Shown here: piece after piece, positions 26,787-35,518 of the stretch | Layout of the letters: each line of letters opens with the position of its first letter | Position numbering within the stretch: the first letter of the stretch is position 1 | Notes under the pieces: generated by a model | What the model was told of the DNA's origin: nothing | The model's input: only the letters and a program-made list of their open reading frames with translations | Databases searched by the model: none | DNA from: Prochlorococcus sp. AG-402-M23 | GTDB lineage: Bacteria > Cyanobacteriota > Cyanobacteriia > PCC-6307 > Cyanobiaceae | Direction of reading: 5' to 3' | DNA: 64,000 nt | NCBI GenBank assembly: GCA_003216575.1 | Contig: QCIR01000001.1 | Coordinates: 62,001-126,000, forward strand | Made by a program: the position numbers and the translations under genes

Positions 26787-27431
26787 GAAATTAACTGTAG
26801 TTTCTACTTGCTTATTGTTTGATTTAAACTCTAATAAATTATTAGATTTATACCATTTAGCTACATCGGCTTTAATTACTATACGGTATTGCTCCTTCCC
26901 ATCTATATTGTATATAGTTCTATTTAATTGATTATTATTAATACTAAGAGTACCAGTATCTACATTATAATCTCCACTTGATGATGTTATCCTTGTTTCG
27001 TCAAATATTATATCTAATGGTTTATCTAGATCAATATTGGAGGTATTTAGGTTCCAGATAAATGAGTCAGTAATTATATAATATTCTTTAGGCTCAAGAA
27101 AAGAAATATTGACATTATTGAATACCTTAATTAGATTTAATGAATTTTCGATTATTGATGAATCTGATGTGACTCTAACAGTATTTACATTGTTATTTAC
27201 TATTTCAATTAAGCTGTCAATAATTTCAATATCATTATCTATTGGATCTATAATAGCTTTTGGACTTGTAATTCTTAAGGTATTATCATTATTTTGATTC
27301 TTTTGTATAAGTTGAAAATCATTAATATAACTATTGTTATCTAATTCTGAAGAGAATTTATTAGATTTCTGACATCCCAAAAGAGGTGATATAGCTAAAA
27401 TAAATAATAAAAAGATGTACGATTTATTCAC
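26772..27431 (-). CDS. LptC-like lipoprotein, lipopolysaccharide export
   Basis: 219 residues starting at a GTG. The N-terminus is a lipoprotein signal (hydrophobic FLLFILAISPLLGCQK with the lipobox LLGC, lipidated Cys20). The body is rich in short beta strands separated by polar turns (TLRITSPKAIID, then VRVTSDSSIIENSLN, then ITSSSGDYNVDTGTLSI), the pattern of LptC/LptA beta-taco domains. The expected role is to pass lipopolysaccharide from the inner-membrane LptBFG complex to LptA. It lies five bases after metG on the same strand, an order also seen in related genomes as far as I recall. Confidence 0.7.
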   Translation of the reverse strand: MNKSYIFLLFILAISPLLGCQKSNKFSSELDNNSYINDFQLIQKNQNNDNTLRITSPKAIIDPIDNDIEIIDSLIEIVNNNVNTVRVTSDSSIIENSLNLIKVFNNVNISFLEPKEYYIITDSFIWNLNTSNIDLDKPLDIIFDETRITSSSGDYNVDTGTLSINNNQLNRTIYNIDGKEQYRIVIKADVAKWYKSNNLLEFKSNNKQVETTVNFLGDK

Positions 27432-27436
27432 TATAT

Positions 27437-28981
27437 CTAGGTCTCATTAAATTCAATTTTTTCCATTACAGGACTTGGATTTTGTAGCCCATTATCGGGA
27501 TCTAACATACCCCAATGTAATGCTTGCTGAAAATTTATAGTTGAAGAATCAATTTTTAACTGATTTAATATTCTAATACTTAAATCTGGAACAAAGGGAT
27601 TTAGTAATATTGCAATAATACGACAAGATTCGAGAACACAATAAATATCATGGGCAACAATTTCTTTATTGGCTATATCCTTAATTAGCTTCCATGGTGC
27701 ACGATCATTTAGATACAGATTCGCGCTATTCGCTAATTCAATAATTGCATTTGCAGAGTTTTTAAAATTACTATCCTTAAATGATTTCATATATTGATTT
27801 ATTCTTAACTCTGATTGATACTTAAGTGGAGATTCAGCTAATAAAGTAGCGTCAACTGGGATTTTATCATTAAACCATTTTTTTGACATTGTAATTGTTC
27901 TATTTAACAAATTACCAATGGTATTACTTAAATCACTATTAACGATATCTACAAATCTTCTCATTTGAAAATCGCCATCCTCACCGAATTCAATATCTCT
28001 CAAAAGGTACCATCTCATCGCATCTATACCCCCATATTCTAAGAGTTCAATGGGGTCAAGCACGTTACCGAGTGATTTACCCATTTTTTGACCTTCTCGA
28101 GTTAAGAATCCGTGACCAAAGACACTTCGAGGTGTTTCCATTCCAGCAGAAAGTAGCATTGCAGGCCAATAAACTGCATGGAATCTGAGAATATCCTTAC
28201 CAATTACATGTATATTTGCAGGCCAATTACATAACGATTTATCTGTAAGTTCAGGAGAGGTTTGATCGCAAAGTGATCCACTAACATAACCTAATAGTGC
28301 ATCGAACCATACATAAAAAGTATGCTCTTTGTTTCCAGGTACATTAATACCCCACTTTAGGTTTATTCTTGAAATTGAGAAATCTTTTAACCCTTTAGAG
28401 ACGAAATTGATAATTTCATTTTTTCTGCTTTTTGGAGAAATGAAACCATCAATTTGAATTAGTTTTTCAATTTGTTCCTGATATTTTGATAATTTAAAAA
28501 ACAAATTCTCTTCATCTCTCCATTCTAATTCCTTTTTATGAATTGAACAGATTGGTTTTTTATCATCCTTGTCTACATCTTTATATTCTTCACATCCAAC
28601 ACAATACCAGCCACTTTGCCTACCCATATAAACATCATCAGCTTTCAAAACTTTGGAATAAAATTGATGAACAAGCGCTGAATGTTCTGCAGAAGTTGTT
28701 CTTACAAAACGATCATAACTAATATTTAATTTATCCCATAAATACTTATACTTTTCTGTAATTTCATCACAATGTAGTTGAGGCATAAGTTGTTTACTTT
28801 CTGCAGTTCGTTCAATTTTTTGACCATGCTCGTCGACACCAGTAAGAAAAAGAACATTATTTCCATTTAGTCTTTGAAATCGAGCTATTGCATCACAAGC
28901 GATTGTTGTATAAGAACTACCTAGATGGGGCTTGTCATTAACATAATATAGTGGTGTTGTAATTGTGTATTTCATATTCAT
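27437..28981 (-). CDS. metG: Methionyl-tRNA synthetase
   Basis: Class I synthetase, about 514 residues from ATG 28981. An ATG two codons later or a TTG four codons earlier are alternatives. The signature HLGSSYTTIACD stands for HIGH, and KMGKSLGN for KMSKS. The zinc knuckle is of the single Thermus type, CVGC...CSIH (Cys, Cys, Cys, His, about residues 130-155). The C-terminal anticodon-binding helices follow, and the extra dimerisation domain of longer MetRS is absent. It is first gene before the LptC-like gene and divergent in function from the upstream RNB nuclease, which is on the same strand. Confidence 0.95.
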   Translation of the reverse strand: MNMKYTITTPLYYVNDKPHLGSSYTTIACDAIARFQRLNGNNVLFLTGVDEHGQKIERTAESKQLMPQLHCDEITEKYKYLWDKLNISYDRFVRTTSAEHSALVHQFYSKVLKADDVYMGRQSGWYCVGCEEYKDVDKDDKKPICSIHKKELEWRDEENLFFKLSKYQEQIEKLIQIDGFISPKSRKNEIINFVSKGLKDFSISRINLKWGINVPGNKEHTFYVWFDALLGYVSGSLCDQTSPELTDKSLCNWPANIHVIGKDILRFHAVYWPAMLLSAGMETPRSVFGHGFLTREGQKMGKSLGNVLDPIELLEYGGIDAMRWYLLRDIEFGEDGDFQMRRFVDIVNSDLSNTIGNLLNRTITMSKKWFNDKIPVDATLLAESPLKYQSELRINQYMKSFKDSNFKNSANAIIELANSANLYLNDRAPWKLIKDIANKEIVAHDIYCVLESCRIIAILLNPFVPDLSIRILNQLKIDSSTINFQQALHWGMLDPDNGLQNPSPVMEKIEFNET

Positions 28982-29038
28982 AATATATTCCAATTATTAT
29001 ATTATATTTTATAAACTTTTGCACATTTTGATTAAAGT

Positions 29039-30322
29039 TTATTTTGATGATGAAATTAATTCAAAATGAATTATATCGTCATTATTATGAATTGAATTTT
29101 TAACGATAAATTTTTCTCCAATATTTAAATTTAATTTTGACTTTAGATTACATATAGTAGATAAATGATATTCTATAAAGTATAAAATACAAATGTTTTT
29201 ATATCTGTTTACCCAATTTAGCAATATCACTTGATGTTCTCTAAAAGAATTAATATTGAACCATTTACTTAGCCAATATTTTTGATCTTCTCTATATCTC
29301 ATAATATTTTGTATTCCTTGATTATTAATCTCATAAATAATTTGTTCCACTTCATCTTTAGATATAAGATCTTTATTATTAAGATATCTTTTTAATTGAT
29401 AGTTAACTAATAAGTCAGCATATCTTCTAATAGGTGATGTGGCATGTAAATAAGATGTCAATCCTAAACTATTGTGTGGACCTGGATTGATTGAATAATA
29501 TGACTTACCCATATTTTTTTTAAGTAAGAAATTATGTAGAATATTATCATTTTGTTTTTCTATAATATGTTTACTGACATTATCAATATTTTCTTGAACC
29601 CGATACGGAACTGGTATGTTATTTAATTTTGTATAATTAGAAATTGTATTACCAAACAAAATCATAGCTTCACTAATTAATTGTCTAGATAACGTTGGGT
29701 CTATTATCTTAATGCTGGGAATATTTTTTTCAACGATAATCTTTCCATATGATTCTAATATTTCCTTGGCACCTGAATTCCTTCTCCAACATCTTCTTCT
29801 TTGTAAAATTGCTGAGAGAATGCTTAAGTCTTCTTCTTCTTTTGGAGCGTAATCAATAAGTTCATCAGCTTCTATATAATTTAACCTGTAGTTAACTTTA
29901 ATAAAACTCTGTACTACTTCTGTAGAGGAAACGCTACCGTCTTCATTAAGAACAACACCTATACTTATTGATTCTCTATTTTCTTTATCACTTAGACTAA
30001 AGACATTATTTATTAAAGTCTCGGGAAACATGAAATAAGTATGCGTTGACAAATAAACAGTTGAAATTAGTTTTCTCGCATTCTTATCAATGGCTGATAG
30101 ATATTCAATGTATGATGTAGGGGATGCAATATGGACCCATAACTTGTACTGACTAGATAATTTTTCTAATGAAATAGCATCATCTATTTCTAGCGCTTGA
30201 CTATCATCTATAGAATACGTTTTTAGATGTGTAAGGTCTTTAATTACACAATTTAAATTTTTTTTTTGCTTACTTCTATATATTATCTTTTTAATTTCTT
30301 TATCTATTATTTCATTGCACAT
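29039..30322 (-). CDS. Compact RNB-domain exoribonuclease
   Basis: 427 residues, much shorter than RNase II (about 640) or RNase R (about 800): the RNB core starts almost at once and no complete cold-shock or S1 domain is visible. The metal-binding cluster is SIDDSQALEIDDA (D39, E45, D47, D48), where E45 stands in for the usual second Asp. The distal arginine motif HATSPIRRYADLLVN is intact, so 3'-5' exonuclease activity is plausible. Other family motifs are YRVQENIDN and the closing LNIGEKFIVK. It is part of the rpmG-rpsR-RNB-metG-LptC strand order. In the same window an RNB protein has the reverse condition: OB folds present, active site lost. Confidence 0.85.
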   Translation of the reverse strand: MCNEIIDKEIKKIIYRSKQKKNLNCVIKDLTHLKTYSIDDSQALEIDDAISLEKLSSQYKLWVHIASPTSYIEYLSAIDKNARKLISTVYLSTHTYFMFPETLINNVFSLSDKENRESISIGVVLNEDGSVSSTEVVQSFIKVNYRLNYIEADELIDYAPKEEEDLSILSAILQRRRCWRRNSGAKEILESYGKIIVEKNIPSIKIIDPTLSRQLISEAMILFGNTISNYTKLNNIPVPYRVQENIDNVSKHIIEKQNDNILHNFLLKKNMGKSYYSINPGPHNSLGLTSYLHATSPIRRYADLLVNYQLKRYLNNKDLISKDEVEQIIYEINNQGIQNIMRYREDQKYWLSKWFNINSFREHQVILLNWVNRYKNICILYFIEYHLSTICNLKSKLNLNIGEKFIVKNSIHNNDDIIHFELISSSK

Positions 30323-30345
30323 TCTACTATTAATAGAATATTAAT

Positions 30346-30567
30346 TTATCCTTCTGGATTAACAAAGGGCAGTAAAGCAATTATTCTTGCTCTTTTAACA
30401 GCTGTGGTTAAATCTCTTTGTTGCTTGGCTGTTAATCCAGTAAGTCTTCTAGGTAAGATTTTACCTCTATCTGTAATAAATTTCTTTAATAATTCTACGT
30501 CCTTATAGTCAATAGGATCGCCAGGCTTTATTGGAGAAAGCTTTTGTTTAAATAGTGAATTAGTCAT
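30346..30567 (-). CDS. rpsR: 30S ribosomal protein S18
   Basis: 73 residues: [20 protein letters not shown], then [20 protein letters not shown], then [16 protein letters not shown]. These are the diagnostic features of bacterial S18, which binds the central domain of 16S rRNA with S6. Start at ATG 30567. It lies 26 bases after rpmG on the same strand, the usual cyanobacterial and plastid rpl33-rps18 pair. Confidence 0.97.
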   Translation of the reverse strand: MTNSLFKQKLSPIKPGDPIDYKDVELLKKFITDRGKILPRRLTGLTAKQQRDLTTAVKRARIIALLPFVNPEG

Positions 30568-30593
30568 GTTTAAAAAGGTATAAAAGTGAATGA

Positions 30594-30791
30594 TTATTTG
30601 ATTTCTCTATGAATAGTCATCCTGTTTAATTCAGGACAAAATTTCTTAAGTTCTAGTCTCTCAGTAGTGTTTCTACGATTTTTTTCTGTGGTGTATCTAG
30701 ACACTCCTGCAGATCGCTTTTCTGAGCTAGGAACTGATCTAGACTCAGTGCATTCTAAAGTGACCACTATTCTGGTACCTTTTTTAGCCAT
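30594..30791 (-). CDS. rpmG: 50S ribosomal protein L33
   Basis: 65 residues: [20 protein letters not shown], then [20 protein letters not shown] and a tail with LELKKFCP. This is the cyanobacterial/plastid L33 pattern, with only part of the zinc-binding cysteine set. Start at ATG 30791, followed by rpsR. Divergent from pheT, with about 115 bases between them for two promoters. Confidence 0.97.
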   Translation of the reverse strand: MAKKGTRIVVTLECTESRSVPSSEKRSAGVSRYTTEKNRRNTTERLELKKFCPELNRMTIHREIK

Positions 30792-30907
30792 ATGAACTTA
30801 GCTCAACTTTTGTGAGTCTAGGGGACAAAGTACAATCTTACTAGGCTAAGCACCCTTTTTTATAAATTCATTTGAGCACCTATGTTTAACTCCTGTCAGA
30901 GCAAATC

Positions 30908-33382
30908 ATGAAGGTATCAGTTTCCTGGCTAAAAAATCTTGTCGAAATTAACAATGATATTAATGAATTGGCTGAAAAGCTTTCAATGACTGGTTTTGAA
31001 GTCGAATCATTAGAAGACTTATCAGCCCAAGCAAAGAATGTTGTTATTGGTTTTGTCGACGAAATTACACCACATCCAAATGCTGAAAAGCTCAAAGTTT
31101 GTACTGTTGATGTTGGTTTAGCAAAAAAGCTAAGTATTGTTTGTGGTGCGACAAACGTTAAAGCTGGATATCACGTCCTTGTAGCAAAGGTTGGAGCATA
31201 TTTATCTTCAAAGTCATTAAAAATTAAATTATCGAATTTACGTGGCGTAGAAAGCGAAGGAATGATTTGTTCATTGGCTGAACTAGGTATTGAAAGTAGT
31301 AATGAAGGTATAGAAATTCTTGAAGACAATGAAACAAATATCCCCCCAATTGGGTCAAATGCTATTGATTATCTTGGATTGAATGACACCTTAATTGAAT
31401 TAGCTATTACAGCTAACAGACCTGATGGTATGTCTATGGTTGGTATAGCACGAGAAATATCAACAATAACTAATTCCAAATTAACACTCCCAACTTTAAA
31501 TTACGATGAAGACTTTGAAAGATTTTATCCAAATATAAGAGATAAGGAAACGATTGGATCCGAATGTATTTACTCACTTACATATATCGATACTATTGAC
31601 AATACTGGCAGGATAAATAAATCTATTTATAATAAATTGAGTTCATTAAGACAAAATTGTATTAATCCAGTTGTAGATATAACAAATTATTTAATGCTTG
31701 AACAAGGTCAGCCTCTACATGCATTTGATGCAGATCTATTAGATAATTTAGTTGGTAGAAAAGTTATACCAAACGATTTTGGTATTAGGAATGGGAATGA
31801 AGGCGAATCATTTGTCGCACTCGATAATAAAGAATATAAGTTAAATGAGAATATAAAGGTAATAACCTGCAATGATTTTCCAATTGCAATAGCTGGAATT
31901 ATTGGCGGAATAAATAGTTCTGTAAGTTCTAAAACAACTAGAATTTGGCTAGAAGCCGCTGTCTTTACTCCTACATCTATTAGAAATAGTAGTAGAGAAA
32001 TAGGGCTCAGGACAGATGCAAGTAGTAGATACGAAAAAGGTATATCTCCATACATGACCACAGCAGTTTCAAAAAGAGCTAGTCAACTTATTTCGTTAGA
32101 ATTAGGTGGGAAAATTAGATCGTTTCATGTTAATAATGAATTTAAGAAAAGAAGTATTAATGTCGATCTTAGAACTGAGAAGATAAACAGCGTCCTTGGG
32201 AAATTACGTTGCTCTGATAATAATATATTTGATAAAAGTTCTAATATATATCGTTATCTTAACAAGGATGAGATTGAGCCCCTTCTAAAAAAACTTGGTT
32301 GCTTACTTACTTCTAATTCTGATGGTTGGAATGTAGAAATACCTCCTTATAGATCATCTGATTTAACAAGAGAAATTGATTTAATAGAAGAGATAGCAAG
32401 ACTAATTGGATATGATAATTTTGATTCAAATATGCCTGATCCTCTCGCGCCAGGAGTGCTAACACCTCCTAAATTGGTTGAAAGACGTTTACGAAATTCA
32501 TTTATCCATAATGGTTTCCAAGAAATAGTTACTTCTTCACTTGTTGGTCCTGATAATACTGATGAAAATGCTGTATTAATCAAAAATCCATTATTATCAG
32601 AGACTAGTAGATTAAGAACAAATGTATGGGGTGAACATCTTAAAATTCTTCAGAGAAATGTATCTTTTGGATCTGAAGGTTGTTGGATCTTTGAAATAGC
32701 AAAGACATACAAAAAAGAAGAAGAGAGTTTTGTTGAAACTAATTTATTAGCAGGCGCGTTGACTGGTAATAAACGATTTAGTAAATGGGGCACAGCATCC
32801 AAACAAATATCATTAGATTATTTTGAAGCAAGAGGAAAACTTAAGCAATCTCTGGAAGTTCTTGGTATTGAAATTATTGATAAGCAAATCACCGAAATAG
32901 ATCTCATGCATCCTGGACGAACTTCTGAATTATTAGTTGAAGGAAAAAGTATCGGCTTCTTTGGACAAATTCACCCGTCACTTTCTGAGAAATGTGATCT
33001 AATTAAAGAGACATACTTGTTTAACCTTGATTTAGATTCCTTAATTAAAGCCGCGACTAGGAAAACAAATTGGACAAGAATATACAAGGATTACCCCACT
33101 GTCCCTTTCATGGAAAGAGACATTGCACTTATTCACTCAAAAAAATATAGCTCTTTAGAAATAATAAATCTAATAAAGAAATCCGGAAGACCTCTATTGG
33201 AGAAAGTGGAATTGATAGACCGTTACGAGGGATCTTCTATTCCCGATGATTTTGTTAGCCAGGCTTTTAGAATAAAATACAGAGATCCTAAAAAAACTCT
33301 AGTAGAAGAAGATATAAATCCAATACACGAAAAAATAAGAAGGCATCTTAAAGAAAAAATAAAAGCGGACCTCAGAAGCTAG
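30908..33382 (+). CDS. pheT: Phenylalanyl-tRNA synthetase beta subunit
   Basis: 824 residues, normal for the bacterial beta subunit. Order of domains: N-terminal strand and B1/tRNA-binding EMAP domain (KVSVSWLKNLVEI, then the region around 40-150), editing B3/B4 domain (about 200-400, IDITNYLMLEQGQPLHAFDA-type motif), B5, catalytic-like domain, and the C-terminal B8 ferredoxin-like anticodon domain (YPTVPFMERDIALI). The alpha subunit pheS is not in the window. ATG 30908 is clear. Confidence 0.96.
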   Translation: MKVSVSWLKNLVEINNDINELAEKLSMTGFEVESLEDLSAQAKNVVIGFVDEITPHPNAEKLKVCTVDVGLAKKLSIVCGATNVKAGYHVLVAKVGAYLSSKSLKIKLSNLRGVESEGMICSLAELGIESSNEGIEILEDNETNIPPIGSNAIDYLGLNDTLIELAITANRPDGMSMVGIAREISTITNSKLTLPTLNYDEDFERFYPNIRDKETIGSECIYSLTYIDTIDNTGRINKSIYNKLSSLRQNCINPVVDITNYLMLEQGQPLHAFDADLLDNLVGRKVIPNDFGIRNGNEGESFVALDNKEYKLNENIKVITCNDFPIAIAGIIGGINSSVSSKTTRIWLEAAVFTPTSIRNSSREIGLRTDASSRYEKGISPYMTTAVSKRASQLISLELGGKIRSFHVNNEFKKRSINVDLRTEKINSVLGKLRCSDNNIFDKSSNIYRYLNKDEIEPLLKKLGCLLTSNSDGWNVEIPPYRSSDLTREIDLIEEIARLIGYDNFDSNMPDPLAPGVLTPPKLVERRLRNSFIHNGFQEIVTSSLVGPDNTDENAVLIKNPLLSETSRLRTNVWGEHLKILQRNVSFGSEGCWIFEIAKTYKKEEESFVETNLLAGALTGNKRFSKWGTASKQISLDYFEARGKLKQSLEVLGIEIIDKQITEIDLMHPGRTSELLVEGKSIGFFGQIHPSLSEKCDLIKETYLFNLDLDSLIKAATRKTNWTRIYKDYPTVPFMERDIALIHSKKYSSLEIINLIKKSGRPLLEKVELIDRYEGSSIPDDFVSQAFRIKYRDPKKTLVEEDINPIHEKIRRHLKEKIKADLRS

Positions 33383-33400
33383 TCTCACTTATCTATTATA

Positions 33401-33429
33401 AGTCCAATTACTGGTCTAATAATTGGACT
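33401..33429 (+). terminator. Hairpin just after pheT
   Basis: AGTCCAATT (33401-33409) pairs perfectly with AATTGGACT (33421-33429) around an 11-base loop, 18 bases after the pheT stop. No clean T tract follows, so it is either a weak terminator or a 3'-end stabilising hairpin. Confidence 0.5.
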
Positions 33430-34043
33430 ATTATGATAATATGTAGATTATGTAATTCTTATAAATTAAAAACGTTTTTTACTAGGTTAGTGAATTACTT
33501 GATTTACTCAAAGAACGAATAAAAATATAATTTTCATTATTTAGGCGGTTACATCTTAACCAATGAAAATTACTAAGCTGTCTCATAAATCTTAGATATG
33601 AAGCATTATTAGACTCATTAAGAGTCTTATAATAGACAAACGAGAGATGTTTATTGACTGGCTTCTGCAGCAATATCTTGATATATAAAATCCGAAAATT
33701 TTCCCATTCGAATATGCATAACTGTCTATAAAGCAGTTATGCATAGATACAAAACCTGTCATACCGATAGGTTTCAGAATTAAATAAATTAATGGACAAA
33801 GGATGGACATAAATAGGGTCTAGCTACATCAAAAACGAATGAAAATAACTAAACCGCTAATAATAAAAGCAAAATTTTGAGCATTTAAAAATGCAATTGA
33901 TGGCTTCTTATACCTTTAATGTTTTTTTTATATAAGAAAGCATTAATAATAGTGAGATTTAATGCATCTATTGTTTTCCGATTCTTTGTTTTGTTCATGA
34001 ATGATCAACTTGCCCCAGGTCTAATCTATTCTATCTAGTACGA
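33430..34043. other. Region without a convincing gene
   Basis: About 600 bases between pheT and the J-domain gene. A leftward frame at 33482-33673 (start TTG; contains SYLRFMRQLSNFHWLRCNRL) has protein-like residues, and a second leftward frame starts in the hairpin at 33.73 kb (MHNCFIDSYAYSNGKIFGFY). The two would join by a frameshift near 33660, so this may be a broken small gene. A 600-base gap is large for this window. Nothing else recognised. Confidence 0.35.
33713..33745. repeat. Perfect 12-bp inverted repeat
   Basis: TATGCATAACTG (33713-33724) and CAGTTATGCATA (33734-33745) are perfect inverse complements around a 9-base spacer. No T tract on either side. It may be an operator-like dyad or an RNA hairpin. 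Confidence 0.6.
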
Positions 34044-34070
34044 GTCTTATAGTTAGACTAATTATAAGAC
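34044..34070. repeat. Strong hairpin after the J-domain gene
   Basis: GTCTTATAGTT (34044-34054) pairs with AATTATAAGAC (34060-34070) with one G-T pair and a 5-base loop. It lies 21 bases beyond the stop of the leftward RHH/J-domain gene and is probably its transcript end, although no T tract follows. Confidence 0.5.
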
Positions 34071-34091
34071 ACATACAAGATGTATGAGAAT

Positions 34092-35150
34092 CTAATTCTT
34101 ATATAAATCCTTGAGTAATTGATAAGCCTCATTCAGTTTTCTCATGGTTTCGTTTGATCCTCCAGCATCAGGATGATTGGAAAGAGCTTTTTCTTTATAG
34201 GCATCTCTAATAAAAGAAAGTGTTAGTGATGATCCAGCCTTAGTTGGTAACCCCAATAATTTAAGAGCACCATGAACAGTCATCGTAGACTCAAGCGTTT
34301 GGAATGAAGTCACATTTTGACTACGTTTAAATTTATTAACGAATCTACGAATGAGAGTTGGTATTCTACTTCTTAGATTTTTAGCTGAAAAGGGGTCTTC
34401 AAGAGCACCTGCCAATATCACCACATCATCAAATGTTACCGAGTCAATTTTCCATTCACTGCAATAGGAGTTAAGCATTTTGCAGGCAGCATTCCAGGTG
34501 AAAGGTATGCTTTCTGTGCCATCTACATTAGGCCAGATGTCTCTAGCAAGCCATATCATTGATGCCTCAATCACACTTTCAGTAGGTTTTTGTCCGTAAA
34601 GATAGATCCAATGTTTTTCTGCAGCATCTTTCGCCATTAATAGATCATCGATATCAATAGTGGTAATTGAGGTATCTTCCATATTTTTAAAAGTTTTATT
34701 TTTACTCAAACTTCTCTTTAGGTTGGTAGTTTGTTTTCTAATAAAACCTGGTAATTCAATGCCTGTGGAGACAGTATCTTTTTTATTACCTACAACATCA
34801 TTAGCTTTGACATCATTGACAGCAACATTTTTTATTTCAATATTCTTATTACCAACTATCACAAGTGCTTTTTCTTCTTGGTTAATATTTTCTATTCGGT
34901 TTTGAGGAGTTGAAGAATCATTATTGCTATTATGATTAAAATCTATTTGTTCATTTTGAATTATTTCATCATCTAAATCGTTAGATAAAATAACTTCTAA
35001 TAATCTCTCAAAAACTAGTCCTCTAGCCCTAAATCCCCACTCTTTACGAAGTCGATCGACGCCATCAACTAGATCAATTGGTAAATCAATTGATATTCTC
35101 TTAACTTCCTTGACTTCCCCTTCCGTCACAAGATCCTTATATCTAATCAC
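34092..35150 (-). CDS. Ribbon-helix-helix/J-domain fusion protein
   Basis: 352 residues. The N-terminal 60 residues (VKRISIDLPIDLVDGVDRLR, then RKEWGFRARGLVFERLLEVI) look like a ribbon-helix-helix DNA-binding fold. A polar linker (about 62-150) and an unknown helical middle domain (about 165-285, with HWIYLYGQKPTESVIEASMI and MLNSYCSEWKIDSVTFDDVV) follow. The C-terminus is a J-domain with the HPD motif (LSNHPDAGGSNETMRKLNEA), which would stimulate an Hsp70 ATPase. Start is a GTG. No DnaK gene adjoins it. A cytoplasmic J-protein recruiting DnaK to a DNA-bound or other partner is the simplest reading; function unknown. Confidence 0.75.
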   Translation of the reverse strand: MIRYKDLVTEGEVKEVKRISIDLPIDLVDGVDRLRKEWGFRARGLVFERLLEVILSNDLDDEIIQNEQIDFNHNSNNDSSTPQNRIENINQEEKALVIVGNKNIEIKNVAVNDVKANDVVGNKKDTVSTGIELPGFIRKQTTNLKRSLSKNKTFKNMEDTSITTIDIDDLLMAKDAAEKHWIYLYGQKPTESVIEASMIWLARDIWPNVDGTESIPFTWNAACKMLNSYCSEWKIDSVTFDDVVILAGALEDPFSAKNLRSRIPTLIRRFVNKFKRSQNVTSFQTLESTMTVHGALKLLGLPTKAGSSLTLSFIRDAYKEKALSNHPDAGGSNETMRKLNEAYQLLKDLYKN

Positions 35151-35319
35151 ATATTAATGCTCTTTTTATTTTCAACACACGTTTAGCTTTGAATTTATAT
35201 AATTAATCTCTAATTACAAAATATGAAAAATTTTCTAATATTATCTCAAAATTAAATTATGGCCACATAGATCAACATTATTAAGTATTATTTGCGAGTG
35301 AATCAAATGTTAATCAGAA

Positions 35320-35499
35320 ATGAACTTCTGCGAATCTTCCAAAAACTGGAGTGAAAGAAAAAAATTTTTTCAAGCTAGAAAGTTAAATTTTTTAATATCC
35401 GTTAAAGAATCTTATGAGAGAAAGCTTGCCGCTATCACAGCATCAATATCAAAGCTTGAAGAACAAATGAATTCAAGCACTCCTACTGTAGAAAGCTAA
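35320..35499 (+). CDS. Small coiled-coil-like hypothetical protein, 59 residues
   Basis: ATG 35320 to TAA 35497-35499. The reading NFCESSKNWSERKKFFQARK is followed by a helix NFLISVKESYERKLAAITAS and ISKLEEQMNSS. The ESYERKLAAITASISKLEEQ segment resembles short conserved picocyanobacterial proteins of unknown function that I recall with the pattern SYxRRLAA...LExQ. It lies between the divergent J-domain gene and the convergent Ap4A phosphorylase gene (19 bases between ends). Confidence 0.6.
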   Translation: MNFCESSKNWSERKKFFQARKLNFLISVKESYERKLAAITASISKLEEQMNSSTPTVES

Positions 35500-35518
35500 A
35501 TTAGCCTTAAGCTACTTC

